DNA from: Candidatus Nitrosopumilus sp. | Lineage (GTDB): Archaea; Thermoproteota; Nitrososphaeria; Nitrososphaerales; Nitrosopumilaceae | Length of the DNA stretch: 33,423 nucleotides | Assembly: GCA_014384555.1 (NCBI GenBank) | Contig: JACNFR010000036.1 | Span: 1-33,423 of the forward strand | Reading direction: 5' to 3' | The notes under the pieces: model-generated | What the model was told of the DNA's origin: nothing | The model's database searches: none | Seen by the model: only the letters and a program-made list of their open reading frames with translations | In this document: positions 15,389 to 23,236 of the stretch, piece by piece | How the letters are laid out: each line of letters begins with the position of its first letter | How positions within the stretch are numbered: the first letter of the stretch is position 1 | Program-made: the position numbers and the translations under genes

Positions 15389-16085
15389 TCTTCTTTACCG
15401 TTTTTTCATTTCTTTCTAAGACCATTGGTGATTCTGCATCTATCCATTCATTATCTCCAATGTCAAAGGCACTAATTTTTCCTTCTTTTGATAATTGCTG
15501 CAAAATGTCATATGATAGGTTGATCTCTTTTTGCTTTTGTTTTGCTTTGATTCTTTTGATGATGTCTTTGCCAAGCATATAGATTCCTAAACATTCTGAT
15601 AATTGTAATTTCATCACTGGTTTCTCTTTGAATTCTTTTATGATTCCATCTTCTACTTTGGCAAATCCTGTTTCTTCTTTTCTTTTAGTTCTAGTTGCAA
15701 TACATGCTGAACTGTTTTTTTCTTTGAATGTTTCTCTCATTTTTTTAAGATCTATTGCACATAAATTATCTACAAACCATAATACAAATTCAGATTCGTT
15801 TTTGAGTTTGTCTGCAATGTGTAATAGGTCTCCACCTGTTCCACTTTGTGAATCTTGCACAAAAGTGATGTTTTTTTGTGTTTGATAGTAATTTTTGATT
15901 TGCCCTCCTAGTCCTTCAAAATCTGAAATAATGATAATTTCATTTACAAAACTAAATGATTTTAGATATTTTATGACATAATCAATTAGGGGTTTACCAT
16001 TGATTGGGCTCATGGCTTTTGGAAAATATTCAGTATATGGTTTGCCTCTGGTTCCCTTGCCGCCTGCAAGAATTACAGCCTTCAC
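15366..16085 (-). CDS. Sugar-phosphate nucleotidyltransferase
   Basis: The 239-aa protein is a GT-A-fold NTP transferase that activates a sugar 1-phosphate. The start MKAVILAGGKGTRGKPYT followed by FPKAMSPINGKPLIDYVI matches the nucleotide-binding loop and PK..PI..KP segment of glucose-1-phosphate thymidylyl/uridylyltransferases. One residue differs from the common GTRL form. FVQDSQSGTGGDLLH and FVDNLCAID correspond to the base- and metal-binding parts, with VDN in place of the usual GDN. There is no left-handed beta-helix, so it is the short type. The start is GTG, 3 bp after the rps9 stop, making it the last gene of the rpoD operon. The sugar and nucleotide cannot be told from sequence. Confidence 0.8.
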   Translation of the reverse strand: MKAVILAGGKGTRGKPYTEYFPKAMSPINGKPLIDYVIKYLKSFSFVNEIIIISDFEGLGGQIKNYYQTQKNITFVQDSQSGTGGDLLHIADKLKNESEFVLWFVDNLCAIDLKKMRETFKEKNSSACIATRTKRKEETGFAKVEDGIIKEFKEKPVMKLQLSECLGIYMLGKDIIKRIKAKQKQKEINLSYDILQQLSKEGKISAFDIGDNEWIDAESPMVLERNEKTVKKIIKQMGL

Positions 16086-16088
16086 AGC

Positions 16089-16538
16089 CTAACGGTATGA
16101 TTTCTGCTTTCTTCTTCTTGCACCAGGTCCGCCAAATTTCTTTGGTTCTTTTCTTCTGGCATCACCACTGACTAGATATTTATCAAAATCAGTGATTCTT
16201 TTTCTAAGGTCTTCTCTAGTTGATTTTGGGAAAGGATGATCTTTTGGCTCTTTTTTGGATTTTGTCCATCCTGTTAGGGCTCTTGAAATTCCAGTTGCTA
16301 TTGCACTGGCTTGACCCATAAAACCGCCGCCTCTAACTCTTACAGAAATATCAATTTTGTCTCTCAAATCTCCTGAAATTTCTAATGGTGCTAGAATAAC
16401 TTCACGTGCTGTTTCTTGTGGAATCATTTCTACTGGTACATTGTTAATTCTGACTTTACCTTTTCCTTTGGTAATGTAAACATGGGCACTAGCTGTTTTT
16501 CTAGTTGCAAAATAGATTTCAGTTTTTGGAGTTGTCAT
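16089..16538 (-). CDS. rps9: 30S ribosomal protein uS9 (S9)
   Basis: This 149-aa uS9 protein sits in the head of the small subunit; its tail reaches the P-site tRNA. It shows YFATRKTASAHVYITKGKGKVRINN, the RVRGGGFMGQASAIATGISRAL core and the basic GGPGARRRKQKSYR tail ending in Arg, all diagnostic. Its ATG overlaps the rpl13 stop as ATGA. It lies in the conserved archaeal order rpoD-rpl18e-rpl13-rps9. Confidence 0.97.
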   Translation of the reverse strand: MTTPKTEIYFATRKTASAHVYITKGKGKVRINNVPVEMIPQETAREVILAPLEISGDLRDKIDISVRVRGGGFMGQASAIATGISRALTGWTKSKKEPKDHPFPKSTREDLRKRITDFDKYLVSGDARRKEPKKFGGPGARRRKQKSYR

Positions 16539-17044
16539 TCAGTCCACCCAATTACTCTACATAATTCCCCAAGTACAGTATAGTTTGATGGGGTTTTTCT
16601 GATTTTAGCTTTTTCAAATTGAATTTTTTCAAGTGATTTAATTTCTTTAGGTGAACCAATGTATGTTCTAAGTCTTTGATGTGCTTCTTTTCCTGATGGC
16701 TTTCTATCAAATGGTAGCATTTGACGAATCATTTTTGCCATTAGTGTATCTGGTCTTCTGTAGTGGACAGGACCATGTTTGTAGTTGATAATACTGTTAA
16801 TTTCTAAAAATTCTCTATATTCTTTAATTTGATTACTTCTTGTTCCACTCATCATGATTTTTTCACAGTTAACTACTGATACTCTGTTTCCTTGCATCAA
16901 TAATTTTGCTACATTTGATGCTAGTCTTCCTGCAATGTGATCAGTTGCATCCACTACAATTGGTCTGTCTGTTCTAACAACAACTTCTTGTTTGGAAGTA
17001 TTTGAATTTCTTCCAGCAGGTTTGTTAATTCTTCCATTAGCCAA
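16535..17044 (-). CDS. rpl13: 50S ribosomal protein uL13 (L13)
   Basis: This 169-aa protein has the L13 core VVDATDHIAGRLASNVAKLL, GNRVSVVNCEK, HGPVHYRRPDTLMAKMIRQMLP and FDRKPSGKEAHQRLRTYIG. It has an extra N-terminal stretch of about 25 polar residues before the core. The start is TTG and overlaps the end of rpl18e by 8 bp. A GTG further in could give a shorter protein closer to archaeal relatives, so the exact N-terminus is uncertain. It is co-transcribed with its ribosomal neighbours. Confidence 0.95.
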   Translation of the reverse strand: MANGRINKPAGRNSNTSKQEVVVRTDRPIVVDATDHIAGRLASNVAKLLMQGNRVSVVNCEKIMMSGTRSNQIKEYREFLEINSIINYKHGPVHYRRPDTLMAKMIRQMLPFDRKPSGKEAHQRLRTYIGSPKEIKSLEKIQFEKAKIRKTPSNYTVLGELCRVIGWTE

Positions 17045-17384
17045 GTAGAACTACTCCTTTACCTGTTGGGTTTTGTTCAATCAAATCTGAATGGGTGATT
17101 ATTTTTCCACCTTTTTCAATGATTTTGGCTGCTGCAGAATTTGAAATTGAAAATGAGAATAATGTGATTTTATGAGCAATACTACCTGTTCCAAGTACTT
17201 TTCCTGGAAATACTACAATGTCGTTTTCTTTTGTTAGTTGACCGATTCTATTCAAGTTAAGATCTCTTCTTGCTACGGATGGTTTTAATGCATATTCTGC
17301 TAATTTAGCCCAAATTGGAGCATCATTTTTAGCTGATGCCTTTTTTAGATCTTTGGCCATATGTATAACGACTTGATTAGTCAT
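17037..17384 (-). CDS. rpl18e: 50S ribosomal protein eL18 (L18e)
   Basis: This 115-aa protein has the L18e pattern WAKLAEYALKPSVARRDLNLNRIGQLTKENDIVVFPGKVLGTG, then KITLFSFSISNSAAAKIIEKGG. The ATG at 17384 is supported by a TATA-like box 24-32 bp upstream; an internal ATG eight codons in is the alternative. It follows rpoD after 45 bp and overlaps rpl13. Confidence 0.95.
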   Translation of the reverse strand: MTNQVVIHMAKDLKKASAKNDAPIWAKLAEYALKPSVARRDLNLNRIGQLTKENDIVVFPGKVLGTGSIAHKITLFSFSISNSAAAKIIEKGGKIITHSDLIEQNPTGKGVVLLG

Positions 17385-17407
17385 GTGAATAATGCGGTTT
17401 GTAACCC

Positions 17408-17416
17408 AAATATAAT
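17408..17416 (-). promoter_or_regulatory. Internal TATA box before rpl18e
   Basis: The minus strand reads attatattt, 24-32 bp before the rpl18e ATG in the 45-bp gap after rpoD. It could let the ribosomal genes be expressed apart from rpoD. Confidence 0.5.
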
Positions 17417-17429
17417 GTCTATGCTTGAA

Positions 17430-18068
17430 TTATGCTTCAACTTTGTCAATCATTTCTTTAAATTGACCTATTCTATTGCTGACTTCATCTACTCCTGAAA
17501 TAATGATTTGTTCAGGTTTTAGTGCGCCAGTTGATTCTACTGTTAGAACTTTGACATCTTCCTTATCGGTATCTGTAAGTGTTGAGATGTTTGCAGAGTT
17601 CCATTTTGCATGTTCTGTTCCACGTCCTAGTCTGGCATAGCATTCCAATTTGATTCTTTGACCTGGTGCTAGTTGGACTATGGGAATTTTATCTGAAATT
17701 GGTTTAATTGAATCATCTTCTGAGGATAATTCATTTGTTAGTAATGTTCTGGTAACATCTGAATCTCCAGAGTCTAAAACTAACATTACTCTACAATTTG
17801 AGCATCCTGTTTCACTTCCACATCCGCATTTGGATGGTTCATTAAATCTGCTCAAATCTGTTGTTAATGGAATTAGTCCTAATCTATGTGCTAAACCTTC
17901 ATCTGGTAATACTGATGAGTTCTCAATAATGTCAACTGTGTCCACTGCAAAAACTGGTACGCCGTTTAGACATACACGTCTAAGTGCATTTGCATATTGT
18001 AATGGTATGCCTTTGAGCTTTACAGCTATTTTCTGATCATCTTGACTAACAATCTCTAATGAGGACAA
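17430..18068 (-). CDS. rpoD: DNA-directed RNA polymerase subunit D (Rpo3)
   Basis: RpoD is the alpha/Rpb3-like assembly subunit that pairs with RpoL. The 212-aa protein has the dimerisation motif LKGIPLQYANALRRVCLNGVPVFAVDTV and HRLGLIPL. It carries a Cys loop CGCGSETGCSNC (Cys81, 83, 89, 92), placed like the zinc loop of eukaryotic Rpb3. It lacks the longer ferredoxin-like domain 3 with Fe-S cysteines found in some archaeal subunits. The start is TTG, with a tttttatg box 24-31 bp upstream. It heads the operon with eL18, uL13, uS9 and the nucleotidyltransferase; rps13-rps4-rps11, often upstream of rpoD in archaea, are not here. Confidence 0.95.
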   Translation of the reverse strand: MSSLEIVSQDDQKIAVKLKGIPLQYANALRRVCLNGVPVFAVDTVDIIENSSVLPDEGLAHRLGLIPLTTDLSRFNEPSKCGCGSETGCSNCRVMLVLDSGDSDVTRTLLTNELSSEDDSIKPISDKIPIVQLAPGQRIKLECYARLGRGTEHAKWNSANISTLTDTDKEDVKVLTVESTGALKPEQIIISGVDEVSNRIGQFKEMIDKVEA

Positions 18069-18090
18069 TGAGCAAAATCTTCAAAATCCA

Positions 18091-18099
18091 CATAAAAAT
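18091..18099 (-). promoter_or_regulatory. TATA box of the rpoD operon
   Basis: The minus strand reads atttttatg, 23-31 bp before the TTG start of rpoD. This supports the TTG start and a leaderless transcript. Confidence 0.5.
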
Positions 18100-18196
18100 C
18101 TAGCTGGTTTTAGGCATAATGGAAATAATCTCTTTTTATTTTGATTTGCCCAATTTCTCTAGATATGCTTAAGTTCACAATATGTGCATTTGATTT

Positions 18197-18556
18197 ATGG
18201 ATTTTGACAAGTTATTTTCTGATGTTTTAAACATTGATTCTGGTATTCGTTATGCTGCAGTCCAAAATAATACTGGCAAGATAATCACTGGAGGTTTTCG
18301 AGAAAACATCACCCCAATCCTAAATGATGAAGATCTCCAAATGATGCACTATTATGCATCTCAGAGATGGCAAACCAGAAAAAACATCGAACACAAGCTT
18401 GGTTCTGCAAAGTATGCGTTAGCTGAATATGATGAAATTAAAAGAATTTCATTCCCAATTGATGAAAAGCATTTGCTAATGGTTACAACTCAATTAAACT
18501 CTGATCACACAAATATCATTACCAAAGTTCTTGAATTGATCAATAATTCAAAATAA
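18197..18556 (+). CDS. Small protein, possibly roadblock-like (DUF6659-like)
   Basis: The 119-aa protein reads FDKLFSDVLNIDSGIRYAAVQNNTGKIITGGF, a helix, RISFPIDEKHLLMVTTQLNSDHTNIITKVLELI. This strand-helix-strand layout, with an 'IRYAAVQNNTGKII' sensor strand, resembles roadblock/LC7 or profilin-like small domains. I recall it as a thaumarchaeal domain of unknown function (DUF6659), but that name is from memory. There are no Cys and no membrane segments. It is divergent from rpoD and 83 bp upstream of the SBDS operon, where other archaea often carry a proteasome subunit gene. Confidence 0.65.
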   Translation: MDFDKLFSDVLNIDSGIRYAAVQNNTGKIITGGFRENITPILNDEDLQMMHYYASQRWQTRKNIEHKLGSAKYALAEYDEIKRISFPIDEKHLLMVTTQLNSDHTNIITKVLELINNSK

Positions 18557-18639
18557 TGTTCAAAGTCATCAAAATAACAATTAATGTTGCTATTACGTTA
18601 GTACAGATAAATAGCAAATCATAGTTATCTATTTTAGAA

Positions 18640-19326
18640 ATGGCTGATGTAACACTTGTACGCTATTCTTTTGAAGGCGAAAAATTTGAAATCATGGTAA
18701 AGCCAGACCCTGCATTAGAATACAAGATGGGGAAGAAAAAAGACATATCTGCAGTTTTAGTTTCTGATGAAATTTACACCGATTCTGGTAAAGGTACCAG
18801 ACCATCGGCTGAAAAACTACTCAAGGCCTTCAACACTGAAGACCAAACTGTGATTGCAGAAATTATCATGCAAAAAGGTGATCTTAATCTTACAACTGAA
18901 CAAAGACGAAAAATGATAGAAGATAAGAAAAAACAAATTGTTACATTTATCGCAAAGACCTATGTGGATCCTAAAACTCACTTGCCTCATCCTCCGTTGA
19001 GAATTGAACAGGCAATGAAAGATGGCAGAGTTTCAGTTGATCCTCAAAAAAATGCTGAAGAACAGGTAAAAGATATTGTTGAGAGCTTGCGTTCAATCAT
19101 TGCACTAAAAACAGAAAGCCTACAATTGGAAATTACGATTCCTGCACAGTTTGCATCACAATCATATGCCGTGCTAAAGTCTGCAGGTTCTCTAAAATCT
19201 GAAGAATGGCAAAATAACGGTTCTCTAAAAGCAATACTTGAAATACCCGCTGCAGCAAGGCCAAATGTGATAGACAGATTAGGTTCTATAACAAAAGGTT
19301 CAGCTACAGTCGAGGTAGTTCAGTAA
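18640..19326 (+). CDS. Ribosome maturation protein SBDS (Sdo1)
   Basis: SBDS helps release aIF6 from the large subunit in ribosome maturation. The 228-aa protein is full length: an N-terminal FYSH domain (VTLVRYSFEGEKFEIMVKPD, SAVLVSDEIYTDSGKG), the LTTEQRRKMIEDKKKQIVTFIAKTYVDPKTHLPHPP hinge region that is nearly invariant in the family, and a C-terminal ferredoxin-like domain ending TKGSATVEVVQ. An ataaatag box about 25-30 bp upstream suggests its own promoter. The stop overlaps the next start (TAATG), so it is coupled to the exosome genes. Confidence 0.96.
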   Translation: MADVTLVRYSFEGEKFEIMVKPDPALEYKMGKKKDISAVLVSDEIYTDSGKGTRPSAEKLLKAFNTEDQTVIAEIIMQKGDLNLTTEQRRKMIEDKKKQIVTFIAKTYVDPKTHLPHPPLRIEQAMKDGRVSVDPQKNAEEQVKDIVESLRSIIALKTESLQLEITIPAQFASQSYAVLKSAGSLKSEEWQNNGSLKAILEIPAAARPNVIDRLGSITKGSATVEVVQ

Positions 19327-20009
19327 TGGATAACAAGAGAAAATATGTTATTCCAGGCGATGTAGTAACTACAGGACCATTTAGACCTGAACAAAATGTA
19401 ATTTTAGAAGGCGAAAAGATAATTTCTACAACTATAGGAATTTCAGAAATTTATGAAGATTCTGTTAGAGTCATTCCATTAACTGGAAAATATATTCCAA
19501 AAATTAACGATCTGGTAATCGGTAAAGTTATTTCTCATACCTCATTGTCTTGGGAATTAGATATCAATTCATGTTATGTTGGATTTTTGCCTGCTCAAGA
19601 CGTCTTTGGACGAGATTTTTCTGCTCATGCAGATGAACTATCATCCAAACTGAAAACTGGTGACTTGGTGGCTGCAAGAATAGCCAATTTTGATAGAACA
19701 AGAGACCCACTAGTTACCATTTCTGACAGAGATTTAGGTGCAATTGACTCTGGCGACTTGGTAAAAATCTCTCCTAGTAAAGTTCCAAGACTAATTGGAA
19801 AGCGTGGTAGCATGATTCAGATGATCGAAATGGCAACTAATGCTGCTGTGACTATTGGACAGAATGGCTGGGTAGTAGTTTCATGTGAGACTCCCGAGGG
19901 ATTATTAAAGGCTAAAAAAGCAATTGAAATGATTAATGCAAAAGCACATGTTGCTAATTTGACTGATCAAGTGAAAGAAATGTTAGAAATAAAGGATGAT
20001 GAATCATAA
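19326..20009 (+). CDS. rrp4: Exosome complex RNA-binding protein Rrp4
   Basis: Rrp4 forms part of the RNA-binding cap of the archaeal exosome. The 227-aa protein has the N-terminal VIPGDVV, an S1 domain (GKVISHTSLSWELDINSCYVGFLPAQDVFGRDFSAHADEL and following) and a KH domain with RLIGKRGSMIQMIEMATNA. Both ends overlap neighbours as TAATG, which implies coupled translation with SBDS and Rrp41. Confidence 0.95.
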   Translation: MDNKRKYVIPGDVVTTGPFRPEQNVILEGEKIISTTIGISEIYEDSVRVIPLTGKYIPKINDLVIGKVISHTSLSWELDINSCYVGFLPAQDVFGRDFSAHADELSSKLKTGDLVAARIANFDRTRDPLVTISDRDLGAIDSGDLVKISPSKVPRLIGKRGSMIQMIEMATNAAVTIGQNGWVVVSCETPEGLLKAKKAIEMINAKAHVANLTDQVKEMLEIKDDES

Positions 20010-20743
20010 TGGGCGGAAGAGACGCAACAATGGTCCTATTGGACGAGAATGGTATACGTTGTGATGGACGTAAAGTAGACGAAACACGACGAATCATGAT
20101 CAAAGCCGGTGGACTAAAAAACGCTGATGGCTCTGCTTACATTGAATTTGGTGACAATAAGATTTTGGTCGGAGTTTTTGGTCCAAGAGATGTACATCCA
20201 AAACACATGTCAAATACTGATACTGGAATTTTAAGAGTTAGATATCATATGGAACCATTCTCTGTTGGTGAAAGAAAAAATCCTGCACCATCCAGAAGAG
20301 AGATTGAAATTTCCAAAGTAATCAAAGAAGCATTAGAACCTGCAGTAATGTTGGAAAAATTTCCAAGAACTGCAGTAGATGTATTTATTGAAGTTTTACA
20401 AGCAGATGGTGGAACTCGTTGTGCTGCACTAACTGCAGCATCCGTTGCATTAGCTGATGCTGGTATTCCGATGAGAGATATGGTTGCAGCAGTCGCAGCA
20501 GGAAAAGTTGCAGATACTGTAATTCTTGATGTTAACAATGAAGAAGACCAAGCAGGTCAAGCAGATATGCCAATAGGTTACATGCCAAGTCTTGATAAAA
20601 TTACTCTATTACAATTAGATGGTGTTCTAACTCCTGAAGAATACAAAAAATGTGTTGATGTTGGAGTAAAGGGCTGCAAAGTCGTTTACGAATTACAAAA
20701 GAAAGCACTCAAAGACAAATACTTTGGAAACGGAGGAGACTAA
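20009..20743 (+). CDS. rrp41: Exosome 3'-5' exoribonuclease subunit Rrp41
   Basis: This is the catalytic RNase PH-fold subunit of the exosome ring, which degrades RNA phosphorolytically or adds tails. The 244-aa protein has the start GIRCDGRKVDETRRIMIKAGGL, GERKNPAPSRREIEISKVIKEAL with substrate-binding Arg pairs, and VLQADGGTRCAALTAASVALADAG. It begins inside the rrp4 stop and is followed after 2 bp by rrp42, its ring partner. Confidence 0.96.
   Translation: MGGRDATMVLLDENGIRCDGRKVDETRRIMIKAGGLKNADGSAYIEFGDNKILVGVFGPRDVHPKHMSNTDTGILRVRYHMEPFSVGERKNPAPSRREIEISKVIKEALEPAVMLEKFPRTAVDVFIEVLQADGGTRCAALTAASVALADAGIPMRDMVAAVAAGKVADTVILDVNNEEDQAGQADMPIGYMPSLDKITLLQLDGVLTPEEYKKCVDVGVKGCKVVYELQKKALKDKYFGNGGD
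20732..20738 (+). promoter_or_regulatory. Shine-Dalgarno for rrp42 inside the rrp41 3' end
   Basis: GGAGGAG lies 7 nt before the rrp42 ATG, in the last codons of rrp41. It probably ensures re-initiation for equal amounts of the two ring subunits. Confidence 0.6.
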
Positions 20744-20745
20744 AA

Positions 20746-21564
20746 ATGACATCTGTATCTGTTCTTGATGAATTAAAGAAAGCACAAATCCTTGAATTGT
20801 TAGAACAAGGAAAAAGAGTTGACGGACGTGCACTAGATGAACCACGTGAAATTAAAATTGAAACTAATGCCATTCCAAAAGCTAATGGTTCAGCAAGAGT
20901 CTTTCTTGGTGAAACTGAAGTTATTTGTGGAGTAAAAATTCAACCTGATAGACCTTTCCCAGACACTGGTGATAGAGGTCTTTTCATCTGTACTGCTGAA
21001 CTATTACCACTTTCTCATCCAACTGTTGAAACTGGTCCTCCACAACCACATGTAATTGAATTAGCAAGAGTTGTTGATAGAGGAATTAGAGAAAGTCACA
21101 TGGTTGATGTTTCTCAACTAGTTATTGAGAAAGACAAATCCGTAATTGGTGTCTTTGCTGATAATGTGGTAGTTGATTATGATGGAAATCTATTTGATGC
21201 ATGCTCTTATGCTGCTACAGCTGCTTTGCTTACATCAACAACTCCAAAATGGAATTGGATTGATGATAAACCAACGCTAGTAGAAGGTGAAGAAACTCCT
21301 TTGCCAATATCAACAATCCCTGTTTCTGTAACTATGGGAAAAATTGGCAGTCATATCATAGTTGATCCAAATGGTGATGAATGGGCTAGTATGGATGCTC
21401 GTATTACAATTACAAGTGATTCTGATGGCAATATTTGCGCTTTACAAAAAGGTGGCAGTGATGGATTCACACAGGATGAAATTAATCAATGTGGAGAAAT
21501 ATCTGTTAGAGTAGGCGCAAAAATAAGAGAAAAATTAAAAGAAGCCCAAAAAGGAAGTCAGTAA
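20746..21564 (+). CDS. rrp42: Exosome subunit Rrp42 (non-catalytic RNase PH fold)
   Basis: The 272-aa protein forms the hexameric ring with Rrp41. It has RVDGRALDEPREIKIETNAIPKANGSARVFLGET, RPFPDTGDRGLFICTAELLPLSHPTVETGPP and VVDRGIRESHMVD. Rrp42 lacks the catalytic residues but is needed for Rrp41 activity and RNA binding. It lies 2 bp after rrp41 and 1 bp before rpl37ae. Confidence 0.95.
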   Translation: MTSVSVLDELKKAQILELLEQGKRVDGRALDEPREIKIETNAIPKANGSARVFLGETEVICGVKIQPDRPFPDTGDRGLFICTAELLPLSHPTVETGPPQPHVIELARVVDRGIRESHMVDVSQLVIEKDKSVIGVFADNVVVDYDGNLFDACSYAATAALLTSTTPKWNWIDDKPTLVEGEETPLPISTIPVSVTMGKIGSHIIVDPNGDEWASMDARITITSDSDGNICALQKGGSDGFTQDEINQCGEISVRVGAKIREKLKEAQKGSQ

Positions 21565-21565
21565 A

Positions 21566-21787
21566 ATGGTTAAACACTCTAAAGCAAAAAAATCCCTTAA
21601 AGGATTAGGTGCTCGTTACGGAATTAAACTTAGAAAGCAATATTCTAAAGTTCATTTCACTTTAAAAGAAAAAAGAACTTGTCCTGAATGTGGTTCATCA
21701 TCATTTGGACGTGATGCCGTAGGAATTTGGTCTTGTAAAAAATGCAGCTATAAAGTAGCTGGTACTGCATATGACGTTAAACTTTAG
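21566..21787 (+). CDS. rpl37ae: 50S ribosomal protein eL43 (L37Ae)
   Basis: The 73-aa zinc-ribbon ribosomal protein has the LGARYGIKLRKQYSKV segment and the zinc ribbon CPECGSSSFGRDAVGIWSCKKC, a CxxC pair at each end, as in all archaeal eL43. The family often sits beside exosome genes. Its 3' end overlaps pcc1 by 17 bp. Confidence 0.96.
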   Translation: MVKHSKAKKSLKGLGARYGIKLRKQYSKVHFTLKEKRTCPECGSSSFGRDAVGIWSCKKCSYKVAGTAYDVKL

Positions 21788-22016
21788 TGCAAAAATTACC
21801 GTTGATGCAAAAGATAAGACAAAAGCAATTTTTGATTCTGTAAATACTGACAATGAATTTTATCCAGAAAATCCTGTAAAAACTCAGATAATTTTTGATG
21901 AAAAAATTACCATCTCTGTAGAAACTAATCAATTACCTCATCTTAGAGCAAACTTGAATTCAACTCTTAGATTAATTCAGGCCAGCTATGATTCAATTGA
22001 ATCGGTAAAGATATAA
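21771..22016 (+). CDS. pcc1: KEOPS complex subunit Pcc1-like
   Basis: Pcc1 is the dimerising subunit of KEOPS, which makes t6A at position 37 of ANN-decoding tRNAs. The 81-aa product has the expected size and the short alpha/beta fold with strands FSAKITVD and KITISVET and the near-diagnostic LPHLRANLNSTLRLIQASYDSIES helix. It overlaps eL43 by 17 bp in a different frame. Other KEOPS genes (kae1, bud32, cgi121) are not in the window. Confidence 0.88.
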   Translation: MTLNFSAKITVDAKDKTKAIFDSVNTDNEFYPENPVKTQIIFDEKITISVETNQLPHLRANLNSTLRLIQASYDSIESVKI

Positions 22017-22039
22017 TGAAACAAATTTTGTGATTAAAT

Positions 22040-22441
22040 ATGTCAGCAGGACAAATGCCACCATGGCTTCAAGAACAGATTATGAAGATGCAACAATCTC
22101 AACAGAATCTTCAATCAGTAATGACTCAAAAACAACATCTTGAAATTGAAAAAGCAGAAACTGAAAAAGCACTTGAGGAATTAAGAAAAGTTGCAGATGG
22201 CGATGCAGTCTTTAAACAAGCTGGTACAGTTTTGATTAAATCAAAAAAACAGGAATTAATTGATGAATTAGAAGAACGAATTGAAATGACTAAAACTCGC
22301 GCAACTGTTCTTGAAAAACAGGAGACCCGTCTAAAAGAATCTCTTAAAGAACAAGAAACAAAAATTACTGAAATGATGAAAGGCGGTTCTGCAAATGCAC
22401 CACCAAATGCTCCACCTGTAGAAGACAATCCTAGAAAATAA
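22040..22441 (+). CDS. pfdB: Prefoldin beta subunit
   Basis: Prefoldin passes unfolded proteins to the thermosome. The 133-aa protein has two long coiled-coil helices, MPPWLQEQIMKMQQSQQNL... and ELIDELEERIEMTKTRATVLEKQETRLKESL, joined by the beta-hairpin segment DAVFKQAGTVLIKSKK, the classical beta-subunit layout. A Pro/Ala-rich tail (NAPPNAPPVEDN) is added. It lies 23 bp after pcc1 in the same operon. Confidence 0.93.
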   Translation: MSAGQMPPWLQEQIMKMQQSQQNLQSVMTQKQHLEIEKAETEKALEELRKVADGDAVFKQAGTVLIKSKKQELIDELEERIEMTKTRATVLEKQETRLKESLKEQETKITEMMKGGSANAPPNAPPVEDNPRK

Positions 22442-22494
22442 TTTTCCCAACATAGTTTCATACAAGATATTAACAATTCATTCCTAGTATTGCT

Positions 22495-23181
22495 GTGAAT
22501 TTAGAAAATCTGAGAATTGTTGTAGATGAGAGAGAGCGAAAAAGTGGAATTCCTGATTTGCTAAAATCAATTGGATTGAATATTGAAATGAAAACACTTC
22601 CTATTGGCGATTATATTGTGGCTCCTGAAACCATTGTTGAGAGAAAAAGTATTCGTGACCTGATGGCTTCAGTTTTTGATGGACGACTTTTTGATCAATG
22701 TACAAGACTAAAGGAGCATTTTGATAATCCAATTGTTCTCATGGAGGGAAATGTTGATGAAATTGAAGAAATCACCGAAAACCCCTTGATTTTTTATGGT
22801 GCTATATCTAGGGTGGTTCTTGATTTTAAAATCCCTGTAATTCCTACTCCGAGTGCCGCACACACTGCCAAACTCTTAGTTTCTATGTGTTCTAGAAAAG
22901 ATTCTGTACAAGGCCCATATCTAAAAAAGATCAAAAAATCTAATGATTTAGAAAAACAGCAACTATCTTCTCTTTGTAGCTTACCTGGAATTGGTGAAAA
23001 ATTTGCAGTTAGAATGCTGACAAAATTTGGAACTCCTTTGAAAGTTTTTAGTGCAACTACTGCAGAACTTGCAAAAGTCGAAGGGCTAGGTGAAGCCAGG
23101 GCCAAGAAAATCAAAAAAGTACTAGACACAAAAAGCAAGCATCTCAAAAAATCAAATCAAAAAACATTACATGATTCATGA
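22495..23181 (+). CDS. xpf: Short XPF/ERCC4-type structure-specific nuclease
   Basis: The 228-aa protein combines an ERCC4 nuclease domain (residues 5-135) and tandem helix-hairpin-helix motifs (about 160-212), with no helicase, as in crenarchaeal XPF. The catalytic pattern is VVDERER (9-15), IGDYIV and VERKSIRDL (ERK-x3-D, 49-55); the HhH motifs are LPGIGEKFAVRM and VEGLGEARAKKI. It cuts branched or flap DNA, usually as a dimer helped by PCNA; no obvious PCNA-binding tail is visible. The start is GTG, 53 bp after pfdB, so it may or may not belong to the same transcript. Confidence 0.92.
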   Translation: MNLENLRIVVDERERKSGIPDLLKSIGLNIEMKTLPIGDYIVAPETIVERKSIRDLMASVFDGRLFDQCTRLKEHFDNPIVLMEGNVDEIEEITENPLIFYGAISRVVLDFKIPVIPTPSAAHTAKLLVSMCSRKDSVQGPYLKKIKKSNDLEKQQLSSLCSLPGIGEKFAVRMLTKFGTPLKVFSATTAELAKVEGLGEARAKKIKKVLDTKSKHLKKSNQKTLHDS

Positions 23182-23236
23182 TTTGATTAAATGTTCCTAA
23201 TATTGAAAATAATATTTTGATATTTTAATCGTCGAG

